From NCBI RefSeq assembly GCF_002214585.1, contig NZ_CP014862.1, positions 868,001-932,000 on the forward strand: a stretch of 64,000 bases of DNA, in the 5' to 3' direction. The position numbers and the translations under genes were made by a program. Shown piece by piece: positions 57,470 to 64,000 of this stretch; position 1 is the first letter of the stretch; the number at the start of each line of letters is the position of its first letter. The stretch comes from Thermococcus profundus. GTDB lineage: Archaea > Methanobacteriota_B > Thermococci > Thermococcales > Thermococcaceae. Below the pieces are notes generated by a model, which worked only from the letters and a program-made list of their open reading frames with translations, made no database searches and had not been told where the DNA came from.

Positions 57470-59143
57470 ATGGGAGTCGGTCCAAAGGTTATACTCTCGG
57501 TTATCCTCGCCGGCCTGCTGGCGTTCTCGCTGGCAGGCTACGCCGGAGCTTTCGGCGGTGGCGGGGGAGAGGGGAAACTCGAGTATAAGGTGTACAACAA
57601 GGACCAAATCATGAGCGGCGCCTACAAGGTCTACGGAAATCCGAAGCTCGGCTTCTGGGTGGCGAAGGTCGTTCTAAGGAACACTGGAAAAGGTGACATC
57701 ACCGACATCAGGATAACGTACTCGATAGACCGCTATGCAACGCAGAGCGAGAAGAGCTACCCAATCCTAGTCTCGAACGGCACGATAGTTGACCTGTACT
57801 TCCCAATCCTCTCGAGCGAGGTGACAAAGCTCACCGCCTCAACGCCGGTCAACCTCCACATAACCATCCGCTACAAGGTCAACGGTGAGGAGAGGGAGGA
57901 GACGATAACGAGAAGCCTCAGCATACTCGGAGTTAACGACTTCGTCTTTTCCTCGCTCTCTCCGGAGGAGAGCACAGGGAGCTTTTACGACACCTTCAAC
58001 AACGCTCCCCTTCTAGCGGCGTGGGTTACACCGAGCGACCCCGTTGTCAGGGAGTTCGCGGACATGGGCAACAAATTAGCGGGAGGAGCAGGGGCGAGCC
58101 TGAGCGACGATGAAGCTATCAAAAGCCTCAGCGGGATGTGGGAGCTGGCATTGAGGAACGGCTTCTCCTACAAGACCGAAGCTACCGAATACTGGACCGG
58201 CAAGTTCTCGGAGCACATAATGTTCCCCAGGGATGTCATAAGGGACAAGAGCGGAACCTGTGTTGACCTCGCCCTGTGGTTCTCCTCGTTGGCCATGAGC
58301 CAGGGCCTCAAGGCTTACATCGTCCTCATGCCCGGCCACGCCTTCCCTCTCATCGAGCTCCCAAGCGGGGCGATAATCCCGGTTGAGGCCACGGCCATAA
58401 ACAGCGGCGTCTCCTTCCAGGAGGCGGTGCAGGTCGGCATGGAGAAGAGCTGGCAGATGGCCATGAGCGGGCCCCACTTCATACTGAACATAGCCGAACT
58501 GCAGAGCGAGGGGATAGCGCCTCCTGAGCTTCCCCAGCTCCCGGCAGACATACTGAGCAAGTGGGGCATAACCCTTGGAGGAGCGAACCAGGGAGCCGGG
58601 GGCAACACCGGCGGTGGATACGGTGGGGGAAACACCGGTGGCAATGAAGGTGGCAACAACGGAGGAAACGAAGGGAATACCGGTGGCAATGGAGGGAACA
58701 ACGGCGGGAACACCGGAGGAAACTGGGCCACCTACAACGGGAACTACTTCTCCTTCCAGTATCCGGCCGACTGGGGAGCTCCCGAGGACTATGGAGGCTA
58801 CGTTTACATGACGAGCCCGGACGGCGAGTTCGAGTTCATGGTGCTCTACGCTCAGGGGGCAGGCGTTCAGGATATGGTCTACGCATTCGAAAACAGCCTG
58901 CAGGAGGGTGGAATAACCATAAATGCGAGGCAAGAAACGCAATCAAGCATAGCGGGAATGACGGTTTACACCGTTATATACTCGCTCTCGTCGGACTATG
59001 GAGACTACGCGGCTCTGGCTAGATACTTCACCGCTGGGGGAATGGGCTTTGCGGTCGTTTACGACATAGACAAGAGCAGCGCCAACTACGACGCCTACAA
59101 CCAGCTCGGAGAGTACATGGTTAGCACGTTCCAGGTGGGGTGA
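57470..59143 (+). CDS. Secreted transglutaminase-like protein
   Basis: The 557-residue precursor has a signal segment (VILSVILAGLLAFSLAGYAGA). The middle contains a transglutaminase/protease-like core: RDKSGTCVDLALWFSSLAMSQG (catalytic Cys), LMPGHAFPLIELPSG (His) and IPVEATA (Glu where Asp is usual). A Gly/Asn-rich linker of about 50 residues follows, then a PsbP/DUF-like domain (NYFSFQYPADWGAPED). It could crosslink or cleave surface proteins. The following gene overlaps at ATG and encodes another exported protein. Confidence 0.85.
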   Translation: MGVGPKVILSVILAGLLAFSLAGYAGAFGGGGGEGKLEYKVYNKDQIMSGAYKVYGNPKLGFWVAKVVLRNTGKGDITDIRITYSIDRYATQSEKSYPILVSNGTIVDLYFPILSSEVTKLTASTPVNLHITIRYKVNGEEREETITRSLSILGVNDFVFSSLSPEESTGSFYDTFNNAPLLAAWVTPSDPVVREFADMGNKLAGGAGASLSDDEAIKSLSGMWELALRNGFSYKTEATEYWTGKFSEHIMFPRDVIRDKSGTCVDLALWFSSLAMSQGLKAYIVLMPGHAFPLIELPSGAIIPVEATAINSGVSFQEAVQVGMEKSWQMAMSGPHFILNIAELQSEGIAPPELPQLPADILSKWGITLGGANQGAGGNTGGGYGGGNTGGNEGGNNGGNEGNTGGNGGNNGGNTGGNWATYNGNYFSFQYPADWGAPEDYGGYVYMTSPDGEFEFMVLYAQGAGVQDMVYAFENSLQEGGITINARQETQSSIAGMTVYTVIYSLSSDYGDYAALARYFTAGGMGFAVVYDIDKSSANYDAYNQLGEYMVSTFQVG

Positions 59144-59148
59144 TGGCG

Positions 59149-59763
59149 ATGAGGAAGTTGGTCCTTGCCGTGTTGCTCCTCTTGATCTTTCTGCCTCTGG
59201 TATCGGCCGAGATAAAGATCGAGGAGTACAAGATAGACGGCACGATGAAGGTGAGCATTGACAATGCCGGAAACGCGCACGTCACGGAGGTTTGGAAGTT
59301 CACGCCCAACCTCTACCTCCAGATGAAGCAGGCCTATCCAACCACCTACATGCTGAAGAGGGAGTTCGAGAACAAGAGGGCAGATGTGGAGTACAAGGAC
59401 ATGAAGATCGAGTGGGACGACTCGAACAACCAGCTCAAGAGCACCTACACCGTTCTGGGGGCGGCGGTGAACAAAGGCTCCTACTGGGAGTACAAGCCGG
59501 AGGAAGGCGACCTCACCCTCTCAAGCACCAACGGGAACGTCGTTGTCCTGACGGCGGCACAGCCGATCTTCGGTGGAGACGGGAGGTTGATAGAGACCAT
59601 AACGGTTGAGTTGCCAAAGGAAGCTAAGAACGTCCGCTTCGAGAACGGCGTCATAAAGTACGAGCTCCAGGAGAAGTCCGGTGGGGGAAAGACCCTCTAC
59701 CTGGCCCTCGCCGCGGTCTCGGTCATAGGTCTCATAGTAGTCAACCTGCCCCTGCGGAGGTAG
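59149..59763 (+). CDS. Exported membrane-anchored hypothetical protein
   Basis: The 204-residue precursor has a signal segment (LVLAVLLLLIFLPLVSA), a beta-rich middle (KVSIDNAGNAHVTEVWKF, ETITVELPKEAKNVRFENGVIKYEL) and a C-terminal membrane helix (TLYLALAAVSVIGLIVVNL) with Arg tail. I do not know the family; the fold resembles DUF2207-like exported proteins. GGGGTGATGG lies before the ATG at 59149. It is coupled to the transglutaminase-like gene, with which it likely functions. Confidence 0.8.
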   Translation: MRKLVLAVLLLLIFLPLVSAEIKIEEYKIDGTMKVSIDNAGNAHVTEVWKFTPNLYLQMKQAYPTTYMLKREFENKRADVEYKDMKIEWDDSNNQLKSTYTVLGAAVNKGSYWEYKPEEGDLTLSSTNGNVVVLTAAQPIFGGDGRLIETITVELPKEAKNVRFENGVIKYELQEKSGGGKTLYLALAAVSVIGLIVVNLPLRR

Positions 59764-59815
59764 CGGCGGAATCTTCAGGCGTCTTTTTATTTTTTCAACT
59801 GAAGGGGGCGGGCCG

Positions 59816-60028
59816 ATGCTTGAGAGGGTAAATAACGAGCTCGTTAACTTCATAGTGGCAAGAACAGGGCTCAGCAGGGAGACCGTGGTGAGGGTTCTAA
59901 AGGCGGAGGAGGCTTTCTTTGAGCTTGAGGTTGAGAGGGCCTTGAATGGGGCCCAATCCCCAAGCAAAGGGGGTGGATCAGGAACCTCCAACGGTCGGAG
60001 TAACCCAACCATTGAGCATGACCCATGA
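59816..60028 (+). CDS. Small hypothetical protein
   Basis: The 70-residue protein has an amphipathic helical N-terminal half (NNELVNFIVARTGLSRETVVRVLKAEEAFFELEVERAL), and a polar Gly/Ser-rich tail. It resembles small DNA- or partner-binding helical domains, but no family is clear. GGGGGCGGG lies before the ATG. Moderately likely to be real. Confidence 0.5.
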   Translation: MLERVNNELVNFIVARTGLSRETVVRVLKAEEAFFELEVERALNGAQSPSKGGGSGTSNGRSNPTIEHDP

Positions 60029-60308
60029 CACGAACGTCACTGAGATGGGGTGAAGTTGAGGAACGTTACCGCCGAAATCAATGGGTTGGGTATCATGCTG
60101 GTCCAGCGGAACGTTGATCCCAATCCGGAACCCCCCCGGAAAAGCCATCACGGTCTTGATTTCTTTTTTAGATCAAGAGCTGGATTTATAAGCAGTCTCC
60201 GCATAACCTTTTTTCGGGCGATGAAGAGATTCATCCCTCCTGACGGGGACTCGCTCCCCCCGAGATGAAGACGCGGTCCCCCCTCGAGCCCCTTCTGGAG
60301 GTGGAAGG
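60029..60308 (+). other. Intergenic region
   Basis: About 280 bases without a convincing gene. A GGATTTATAAGCAG box at about 60182-60195 could be the promoter of the MBL gene, though the distance of about 115 bases to its GTG is long. A 72-residue frame at 60050 is probably not real. Confidence 0.5.
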
Positions 60309-61028
60309 GTGAGGATAAGCTCGATCGAAGGGTTTCCGAGGGAGATCATCCCGATTGAGATTCCCCCTCACGTCGTAATGCTCCGTGGGATAAGCTGGGA
60401 CTCCAACGTCTACCTAGTTAGGGATGGGGATGGAGCACTCATAATCGACACCGGAACTGGTGTGAACTGGCACGTCTACGCGGAAATCTGGGAGCGAGGA
60501 GGCTATCTTGACGGAGTTAAGAAGGCGGTTATATTTAACACCCACGAGCACTTCGACCACGTCGGCGGGAACTCGGTGCTTAAAGACTGGCTGGAGAGAA
60601 AAGGAATCGACGTCCTCTTCGCGGCTCATCGGGTAACGGCTGAGACACTCGAAAAGGGCGACGATTATGTGATCCTTGCCTACTCCTACGGGAGGAGATT
60701 CGAGCCGCAACCGGTGGACCTCAAACTTGAAGATGGGGAAGCGCTGAAAGTGGGCTCGCTGAGGCTTGAACTCCTCCACACACCCGGTCATACCGCCGGG
60801 AGCTCCTGTTTGTATCTTGACGACGGGAGGAACAAGATCATGTTTACGGGCGACACGGTCTTCAAGGGCACCGTCGGCAGAACGGATCTTCCAACGGGAG
60901 ACGGCTGGGCGCTCAGGGAAAGCCTCGAGCGGCTCATGGAGTTCGAGGTGGATTTTGGCCTTCCCGGGCACGGAAAGATTATTGAGAACTGGAAGGGCAA
61001 TCTTGCTGAGGTTCTGGGGTGGCTTTGA
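60309..61028 (+). CDS. Metallo-beta-lactamase-fold hydrolase (glyoxalase II-like)
   Basis: The 239-residue protein has the full MBL motif NTHEHFDHVGG (HxHxDH), HTPGHTAGS (His), MFTGDTVF (Asp) and GLPGHGKI (final His). The layout resembles hydroxyacylglutathione hydrolase-like enzymes, but Thermococcales lack glutathione, so another thioester or phosphodiester may be the substrate. It starts at a GTG with GGAGGTGG upstream. A UPF0248 gene overlaps the stop. Confidence 0.9.
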   Translation: MRISSIEGFPREIIPIEIPPHVVMLRGISWDSNVYLVRDGDGALIIDTGTGVNWHVYAEIWERGGYLDGVKKAVIFNTHEHFDHVGGNSVLKDWLERKGIDVLFAAHRVTAETLEKGDDYVILAYSYGRRFEPQPVDLKLEDGEALKVGSLRLELLHTPGHTAGSSCLYLDDGRNKIMFTGDTVFKGTVGRTDLPTGDGWALRESLERLMEFEVDFGLPGHGKIIENWKGNLAEVLGWL

Positions 61029-61276
61029 TGAGGAAGGGTTCCGTTAAGGAAGTGCTCGCGAAGATAAAGTACGATCCCCGGGAGAACGAGGATGATTACT
61101 ACATCGTCATTGAGCACAGGGGGGCTTACGGAAACGTCAAGAGAATCCCGGTAAGGTTGATAGAACTTGGCCACGGATACTTTTTCGTGGATGAGGCTCA
61201 GATACCGTACCACCGCATATTGAAGGTTGTGAGAAAGGACGGAAGGGTGGTATGGGAAACGAGAAAAAACAGATAG
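61028..61276 (+). CDS. UPF0248 (DUF504) protein
   Basis: The 82-residue protein matches DUF504: MRKGSVKEVLAKIKYDPREN, then EHRGAYGNVKRIPV, IELGHGYFFV, IPYHRILKV. The family is archaeal/eukaryotic and in eukaryotes sits in LigT-like or RNA-processing proteins; the function is unknown. Its ATG overlaps the MBL stop (TGATG), so it is coupled. Confidence 0.92.
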   Translation: MRKGSVKEVLAKIKYDPRENEDDYYIVIEHRGAYGNVKRIPVRLIELGHGYFFVDEAQIPYHRILKVVRKDGRVVWETRKNR

Positions 61277-62251
61277 CTACACCAGGCCTTCCATGTTGGC
61301 CTGAAGTATGGCCCAGTTTGTTGGGGTGAACGCCTCTTTTTCAGCGGAGACCACGAGATAGAACCCGTTTTCTATTGCCAGGTCGCGTATTAGAAGAACG
61401 AACTTAATCAGCTCCCTCTCCTCGAAGTCAAGAAGAAGGTACTCAACTCCCTCGAGCAGTATAACCTTGAATCCCTCTGATTTCACCCATTCAGCGAGGG
61501 TTTCCACGTTCGTGAGGAGGAGTTTGGAGGACATGACCCTGACCCCGGTGGCCTTAAGGGTACCTTCCGAGAGCCAGAGGACGGGAACCTCTCTCTTCAT
61601 CCAGCTCCGGAGCTTCTTTGGATGTTCCCGTGTTATAACCACACCGTTCCCTTCCCCGATGAGATCCAGGAAGAAGTATCTAGCTTTTATCTTATCAGTA
61701 AAGAGGTATCCGCCCGCCTCAAGCTCACCGGGTATGAGTCTTCTTCTCTTCGTCCGAAGCACCATCTCGTAGGCCTTCTTTATCCTCTCATAGTGGGAAT
61801 GTTCCATTATGGATAGCTGAACAAAGAGGCCCCTGGCATCTTCATCGACGGCCTTCTCCGAGAGAATTTCATAGGCTCTCTTAGCAAAGAGCTCGCTCTC
61901 CATACAGTACTCCAGGGCTTTGAGGTAATCCTCAACCTTCTCAAACTCTGTGTAGAACGGGACGACTTCCACGGGGGGAGCTTCCACCTTTACAGGCTCC
62001 TCGTCGGGAAAAACCTTTTTGAAAAGAGCGTAGAGTTTGTTCCTGTGATTCCTGCTCTCATCGCTCATTTGAATAAAGAGAACCTTTATGCTAGGCCGTT
62101 TAGCCTTTTTGGACAGTCTAGCGTAATAGTCAGCCTCGCCTTCCTCATCGAATATCGCGTAGCTTAAGGCCTCCTTAAAGGAGAGGGATTTGAGCTTTTC
62201 AACGACTTCCTCCAGGTATTCGTCAAGTTCTCTATCCTCAATTGTAGGCAT
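61277..62251 (-). CDS. Rubrerythrin-like ferritin domain fused to DUF835
   Basis: The 324-residue protein has a ferritin-like four-helix bundle (about 20-165) with the di-iron carboxylate pattern: Glu in DEEGEADYYARL, ExxH in SDESRNHRNKL, Glu in MESELFAKRAYE and ExxH in IMEHSHYERIK. Residues 180-324 are DUF835 (GNGVVITREHPKKL, VLLTNVETLAEWVK-like, FYLVVSAEKEAFT). Rubrerythrins reduce peroxide; DUF835 is an archaeal putative signalling domain. A peroxide sensor is one possibility. No rubredoxin-like zinc/iron Cys site is present. It is divergent from TatD with an upstream TATA box unclear. Confidence 0.88.
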   Translation of the reverse strand: MPTIEDRELDEYLEEVVEKLKSLSFKEALSYAIFDEEGEADYYARLSKKAKRPSIKVLFIQMSDESRNHRNKLYALFKKVFPDEEPVKVEAPPVEVVPFYTEFEKVEDYLKALEYCMESELFAKRAYEILSEKAVDEDARGLFVQLSIMEHSHYERIKKAYEMVLRTKRRRLIPGELEAGGYLFTDKIKARYFFLDLIGEGNGVVITREHPKKLRSWMKREVPVLWLSEGTLKATGVRVMSSKLLLTNVETLAEWVKSEGFKVILLEGVEYLLLDFEERELIKFVLLIRDLAIENGFYLVVSAEKEAFTPTNWAILQANMEGLV

Positions 62252-62330
62252 GCAGTTGCACCTGTTGTCCTATAGGGGCTCCATTAGAAAAGCTTTTCTA
62301 CTCCATGTTTTTCATTCGCCGGGGGAGAAG

Positions 62331-63095
62331 ATGATTGACGCCCACTGCCACATCGAGATGTTCAAAGGAAGGGCCGGGGAAGTGGTTGAGGAGAGCAAAA
62401 AGCACCTTAATGCCGTAGTGGACTCGATAACAGAGTACAGAAAGTTCCACGTCTGGAAGAGCTGGGATCTCCTAAAGCCTTACTTCGACTTCGTCTTTCC
62501 AACACTGGGTTATGCTCCTAACGAGGCCAGAAGGGGAAACTGGGAGAAGGTCAAACGGGTGGAGGAATTTATAAGGGATCACGCCAATGATATAGTGGCT
62601 GTCGGTGAGATTGGACTCGACTTCTACTACGCTAAAACAGAGGAAGAACGGAAGAACCAGAGGGAGATCTTCCACCACTTCTTAAATCTGGCGGCCGAGC
62701 TTGACAAGCCCGTTGTCCTGCACGCGCGCGATGCCGAGAAGGAGGTTTTCGAGGCCATTCAGAAAGCTGGAGTTAAAGCCTACTTCCACTCCTACAGCGG
62801 GCCGAAGGAGCTTGCCCTGGAAATAGCAAAGGAGGGCCATATAATTGGAATAAACACGGGGATAGACTTCATCCCCGCGGTCAGAGAGGTGGCCGAGATA
62901 ATTCCGCTTGAGAGCATCGTTGTCGAAACGGACGCTCCCTACATGAGCCCGTACAAGGGCGAGAAGAACTATCCCTGGAACGTGGAGTACGCGGTGAGAA
63001 GGATATCCGAGATAAAAGGGCTTGGGTTTGAAGAGGTTGAGAATGCAACGGAAAGGAACACGGTTAAGTTCTTTGGGCTGAGATTAAAAGAGTAA
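62331..63095 (+). CDS. TatD-family metal-dependent hydrolase
   Basis: The 254-residue protein is a TIM-barrel amidohydrolase of the TatD type: MIDAHCHIEMF (HxH), VGEIGLDFYY (Glu), VLHARDAEKE, HSYSG and VVETDAPYMSP (Asp). TatD proteins are metal-dependent DNases or deacylases. The archaeal members are slightly shorter than bacterial ones. The ATG at 62331 follows GGGGGAG; an upstream in-frame extension is not needed. Confidence 0.9.
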   Translation: MIDAHCHIEMFKGRAGEVVEESKKHLNAVVDSITEYRKFHVWKSWDLLKPYFDFVFPTLGYAPNEARRGNWEKVKRVEEFIRDHANDIVAVGEIGLDFYYAKTEEERKNQREIFHHFLNLAAELDKPVVLHARDAEKEVFEAIQKAGVKAYFHSYSGPKELALEIAKEGHIIGINTGIDFIPAVREVAEIIPLESIVVETDAPYMSPYKGEKNYPWNVEYAVRRISEIKGLGFEEVENATERNTVKFFGLRLKE

Positions 63096-63107
63096 GGGGG
63101 AATCGGT

Positions 63108-63407
63108 ATGGCCGTTGAGGTTCCGGAGGTTGATGAGGTTAGGGAGCTGCTCGAAGGGCTTGGGGAGAAAGCGCTCATCGCCAGGCTCGACTCGTTCATA
63201 GCTCTGAACGAGGGGCTGGAGAGCAAGAGGGGCGAGGACTTCATCAGGGTTTCGATTCTGGGCTTCCTTGAGGGGCTTCTCGTAAGTCTCAGGAAGAAGT
63301 ATCCCGACGAGCAGAGGATTGAGGCGCTCTACGAGAGGATAAGCGCGAGGAGACAAGAGCTGGACGAGCTGTTCAGAAAGCCCGCAATGCAGAACTTGAA
63401 CGTATAA
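63108..63407 (+). CDS. Hypothetical helical protein
   Basis: The 99-residue protein is all-helical (VDEVRELLEGLGEKALIARLDSFIAL, RGEDFIRVSILGFLEGLLVSLRKKY, RIEALYERISARRQELDELF). No domain can be named. AAGGGGG lies before the ATG. It is 12 bases after TatD and likely cotranscribed. Confidence 0.75.
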   Translation: MAVEVPEVDEVRELLEGLGEKALIARLDSFIALNEGLESKRGEDFIRVSILGFLEGLLVSLRKKYPDEQRIEALYERISARRQELDELFRKPAMQNLNV

Positions 63408-63638
63408 CGGCATGCCCCGATACCTGCAGTACGGGTCGCAACTGGCCAGGAAAAGCCCATTGTATATCTTCCAACATTTCGCAGGCTTACCGAAAGCCTA
63501 TTATACTTTGAGCGAGTTATATGAAATATGAATACACGCAAGAGGGGCCCAAACGTCGCTCTCCAATAACGGCCCCCTCAAATCAAGTTTCAATTTCCCC
63601 CTCGACGTTCGGACTCTTCTTGCCAAGGGGTGATACGT

Positions 63639-64000
63639 ATGAAGAAGCGGGTTATCCTGTTGATCTATCTTCTTCTGGTCTCTTATTTAAACGTGGGCTT
63701 CGTGGGCTTTGCACCCGTTAGTGCGAGTGGGAACGTCGTTTTTTCCGATGACTTCAATGACAACAGCCTCGATACCTCCGAATGGACGGAAGACGTTGTT
63801 GGGAGCGGAAATTCTTACACCGAGGCCAACGGTGAGGCGAAGTTTGTGGTCTACGGCCACCAGGGCTGGGACTATGGACACGCGGTTCTGAGGAGCAGGG
63901 GCATCCATCTGAACAACTGGAGCTCGATAACCCTCTCCGGAAGGTGGAAGTTTACCAACCCGGGAACTGCCGAGATGCTCGTGAGGGTTGAGGACCTAAA
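63639..64000 (+). CDS. Secreted protein with LamG/jelly-roll-like start (partial)
   Basis: The gene runs off the right edge; 120 codons are visible. A signal peptide (VILLIYLLLVSYLNVGFVGF, cleavage near VSASG) is followed by FSDDFNDNSLDTSEWT and a beta-rich region, as in exported proteins with a concanavalin-like jelly roll (DDFNDxxLDxxxW). GGGGTGAT lies 5 bases before the ATG. The rest of the protein is needed to see what it binds or cuts. Confidence 0.8.
   Translation, partial: MKKRVILLIYLLLVSYLNVGFVGFAPVSASGNVVFSDDFNDNSLDTSEWTEDVVGSGNSYTEANGEAKFVVYGHQGWDYGHAVLRSRGIHLNNWSSITLSGRWKFTNPGTAEMLVRVEDL

Noticed and set aside
60020-60060. C/D box sRNA near 60020-60060 (ATGACACG...CACTGAG)
   Set aside because: There is a CTGA box but no good C box, and no second pair of boxes.
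60050-60268. 72-residue frame at 60050
   Set aside because: It has no good ribosome binding site, is basic and low in helix or strand pattern, and crosses the likely promoter of the next gene.

Overview
This window looks like chromosomal DNA of a hyperthermophilic euryarchaeon of the order Thermococcales, most likely a Thermococcus. The signs are TATA/BRE promoters with strong GGAGGTGAT ribosome binding sites, an intron-containing tRNA-Met with encoded CCA, surface proteins ending in the Thermococcaceae CGP-CTERM signal, ribose-1,5-bisphosphate isomerase, a PfpI protease, diphthamide and wybutosine enzymes, XerA, and a candidate SurR operator. Gene density is high. Many neighbours overlap by a few bases (ATGA), so short operons dominate.

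Layout. 1-2090: the start of a class V aminotransferase and a small TBP-like protein diverge from a CcdA-NikR pair across a dyad that contains a SurR-like site; tRNA-Met follows. 2200-9934: a BlaI-like repressor with an M48 protease, dCMP deaminase, a HAD-glycosyltransferase fusion with its DUF2304 partner, an Lrp regulator, TyrRS, PfpI and an NSUN-type methyltransferase. 9936-15416: a METTL5-like methyltransferase diverges from a double-KaiC operon with two small helical proteins, facing a HEAT-repeat protein; then Dph2. 15583-21661: a secreted papain-like hydrolase, UPF0145, a YhfC-type membrane protein, PadR with two SdpI-like proteins, a methyltransferase, PspC and a CitG homologue. 21654-26867: a small candidate family 4 (A-domain) encapsulin, two secreted paralogues, MarC, OsmC, an SPL-like radical SAM protein and a glutaminase-like protein that has lost its catalytic residues. 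26929-33222: an aminotransferase, tRNA-Lys, Taw2, a C/D box sRNA, a stand-alone Cas4, a DUF4143 ATPase behind two palindromes, a metallo-beta-lactamase and a 59-residue histone-fold protein. 33360-43537: the cyclic 2,3-diphosphoglycerate operon, a tandem phosphoesterase, CBS, class II amidotransferase, an HSDR_N-like nuclease with a JAMM protease, an AIR-synthase-like enzyme, a SagB-like oxidoreductase and ABCE1.

43669-50786 is the most striking part. Three beta-propeller genes lie in a row on the minus strand. Two encode exported proteins with CGP-CTERM tails. The third encodes a 1250-residue receptor-like Ser/Thr kinase with propeller, four PEGA domains, a Thr-rich stalk, one membrane helix and a Hanks-type kinase. 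Upstream (50787-51506) is a gene-free, AT-rich tract of six perfect hairpins, two of them forming a roughly 40-bp imperfect inverted repeat that bounds a 300-bp MITE-like segment beside tRNA-Arg.

51678-64000: a Toprim coiled-coil protein with XerA, R15P isomerase, ribosomal protein eS6, a STAND ATPase regulator, a secreted transglutaminase-like protein, a metallo-beta-lactamase, UPF0248, a rubrerythrin-DUF835 fusion, TatD and the start of a secreted protein. No CRISPR array, insertion sequence transposase or rRNA gene was seen. All assignments come from reading the sequence; no database search was run.
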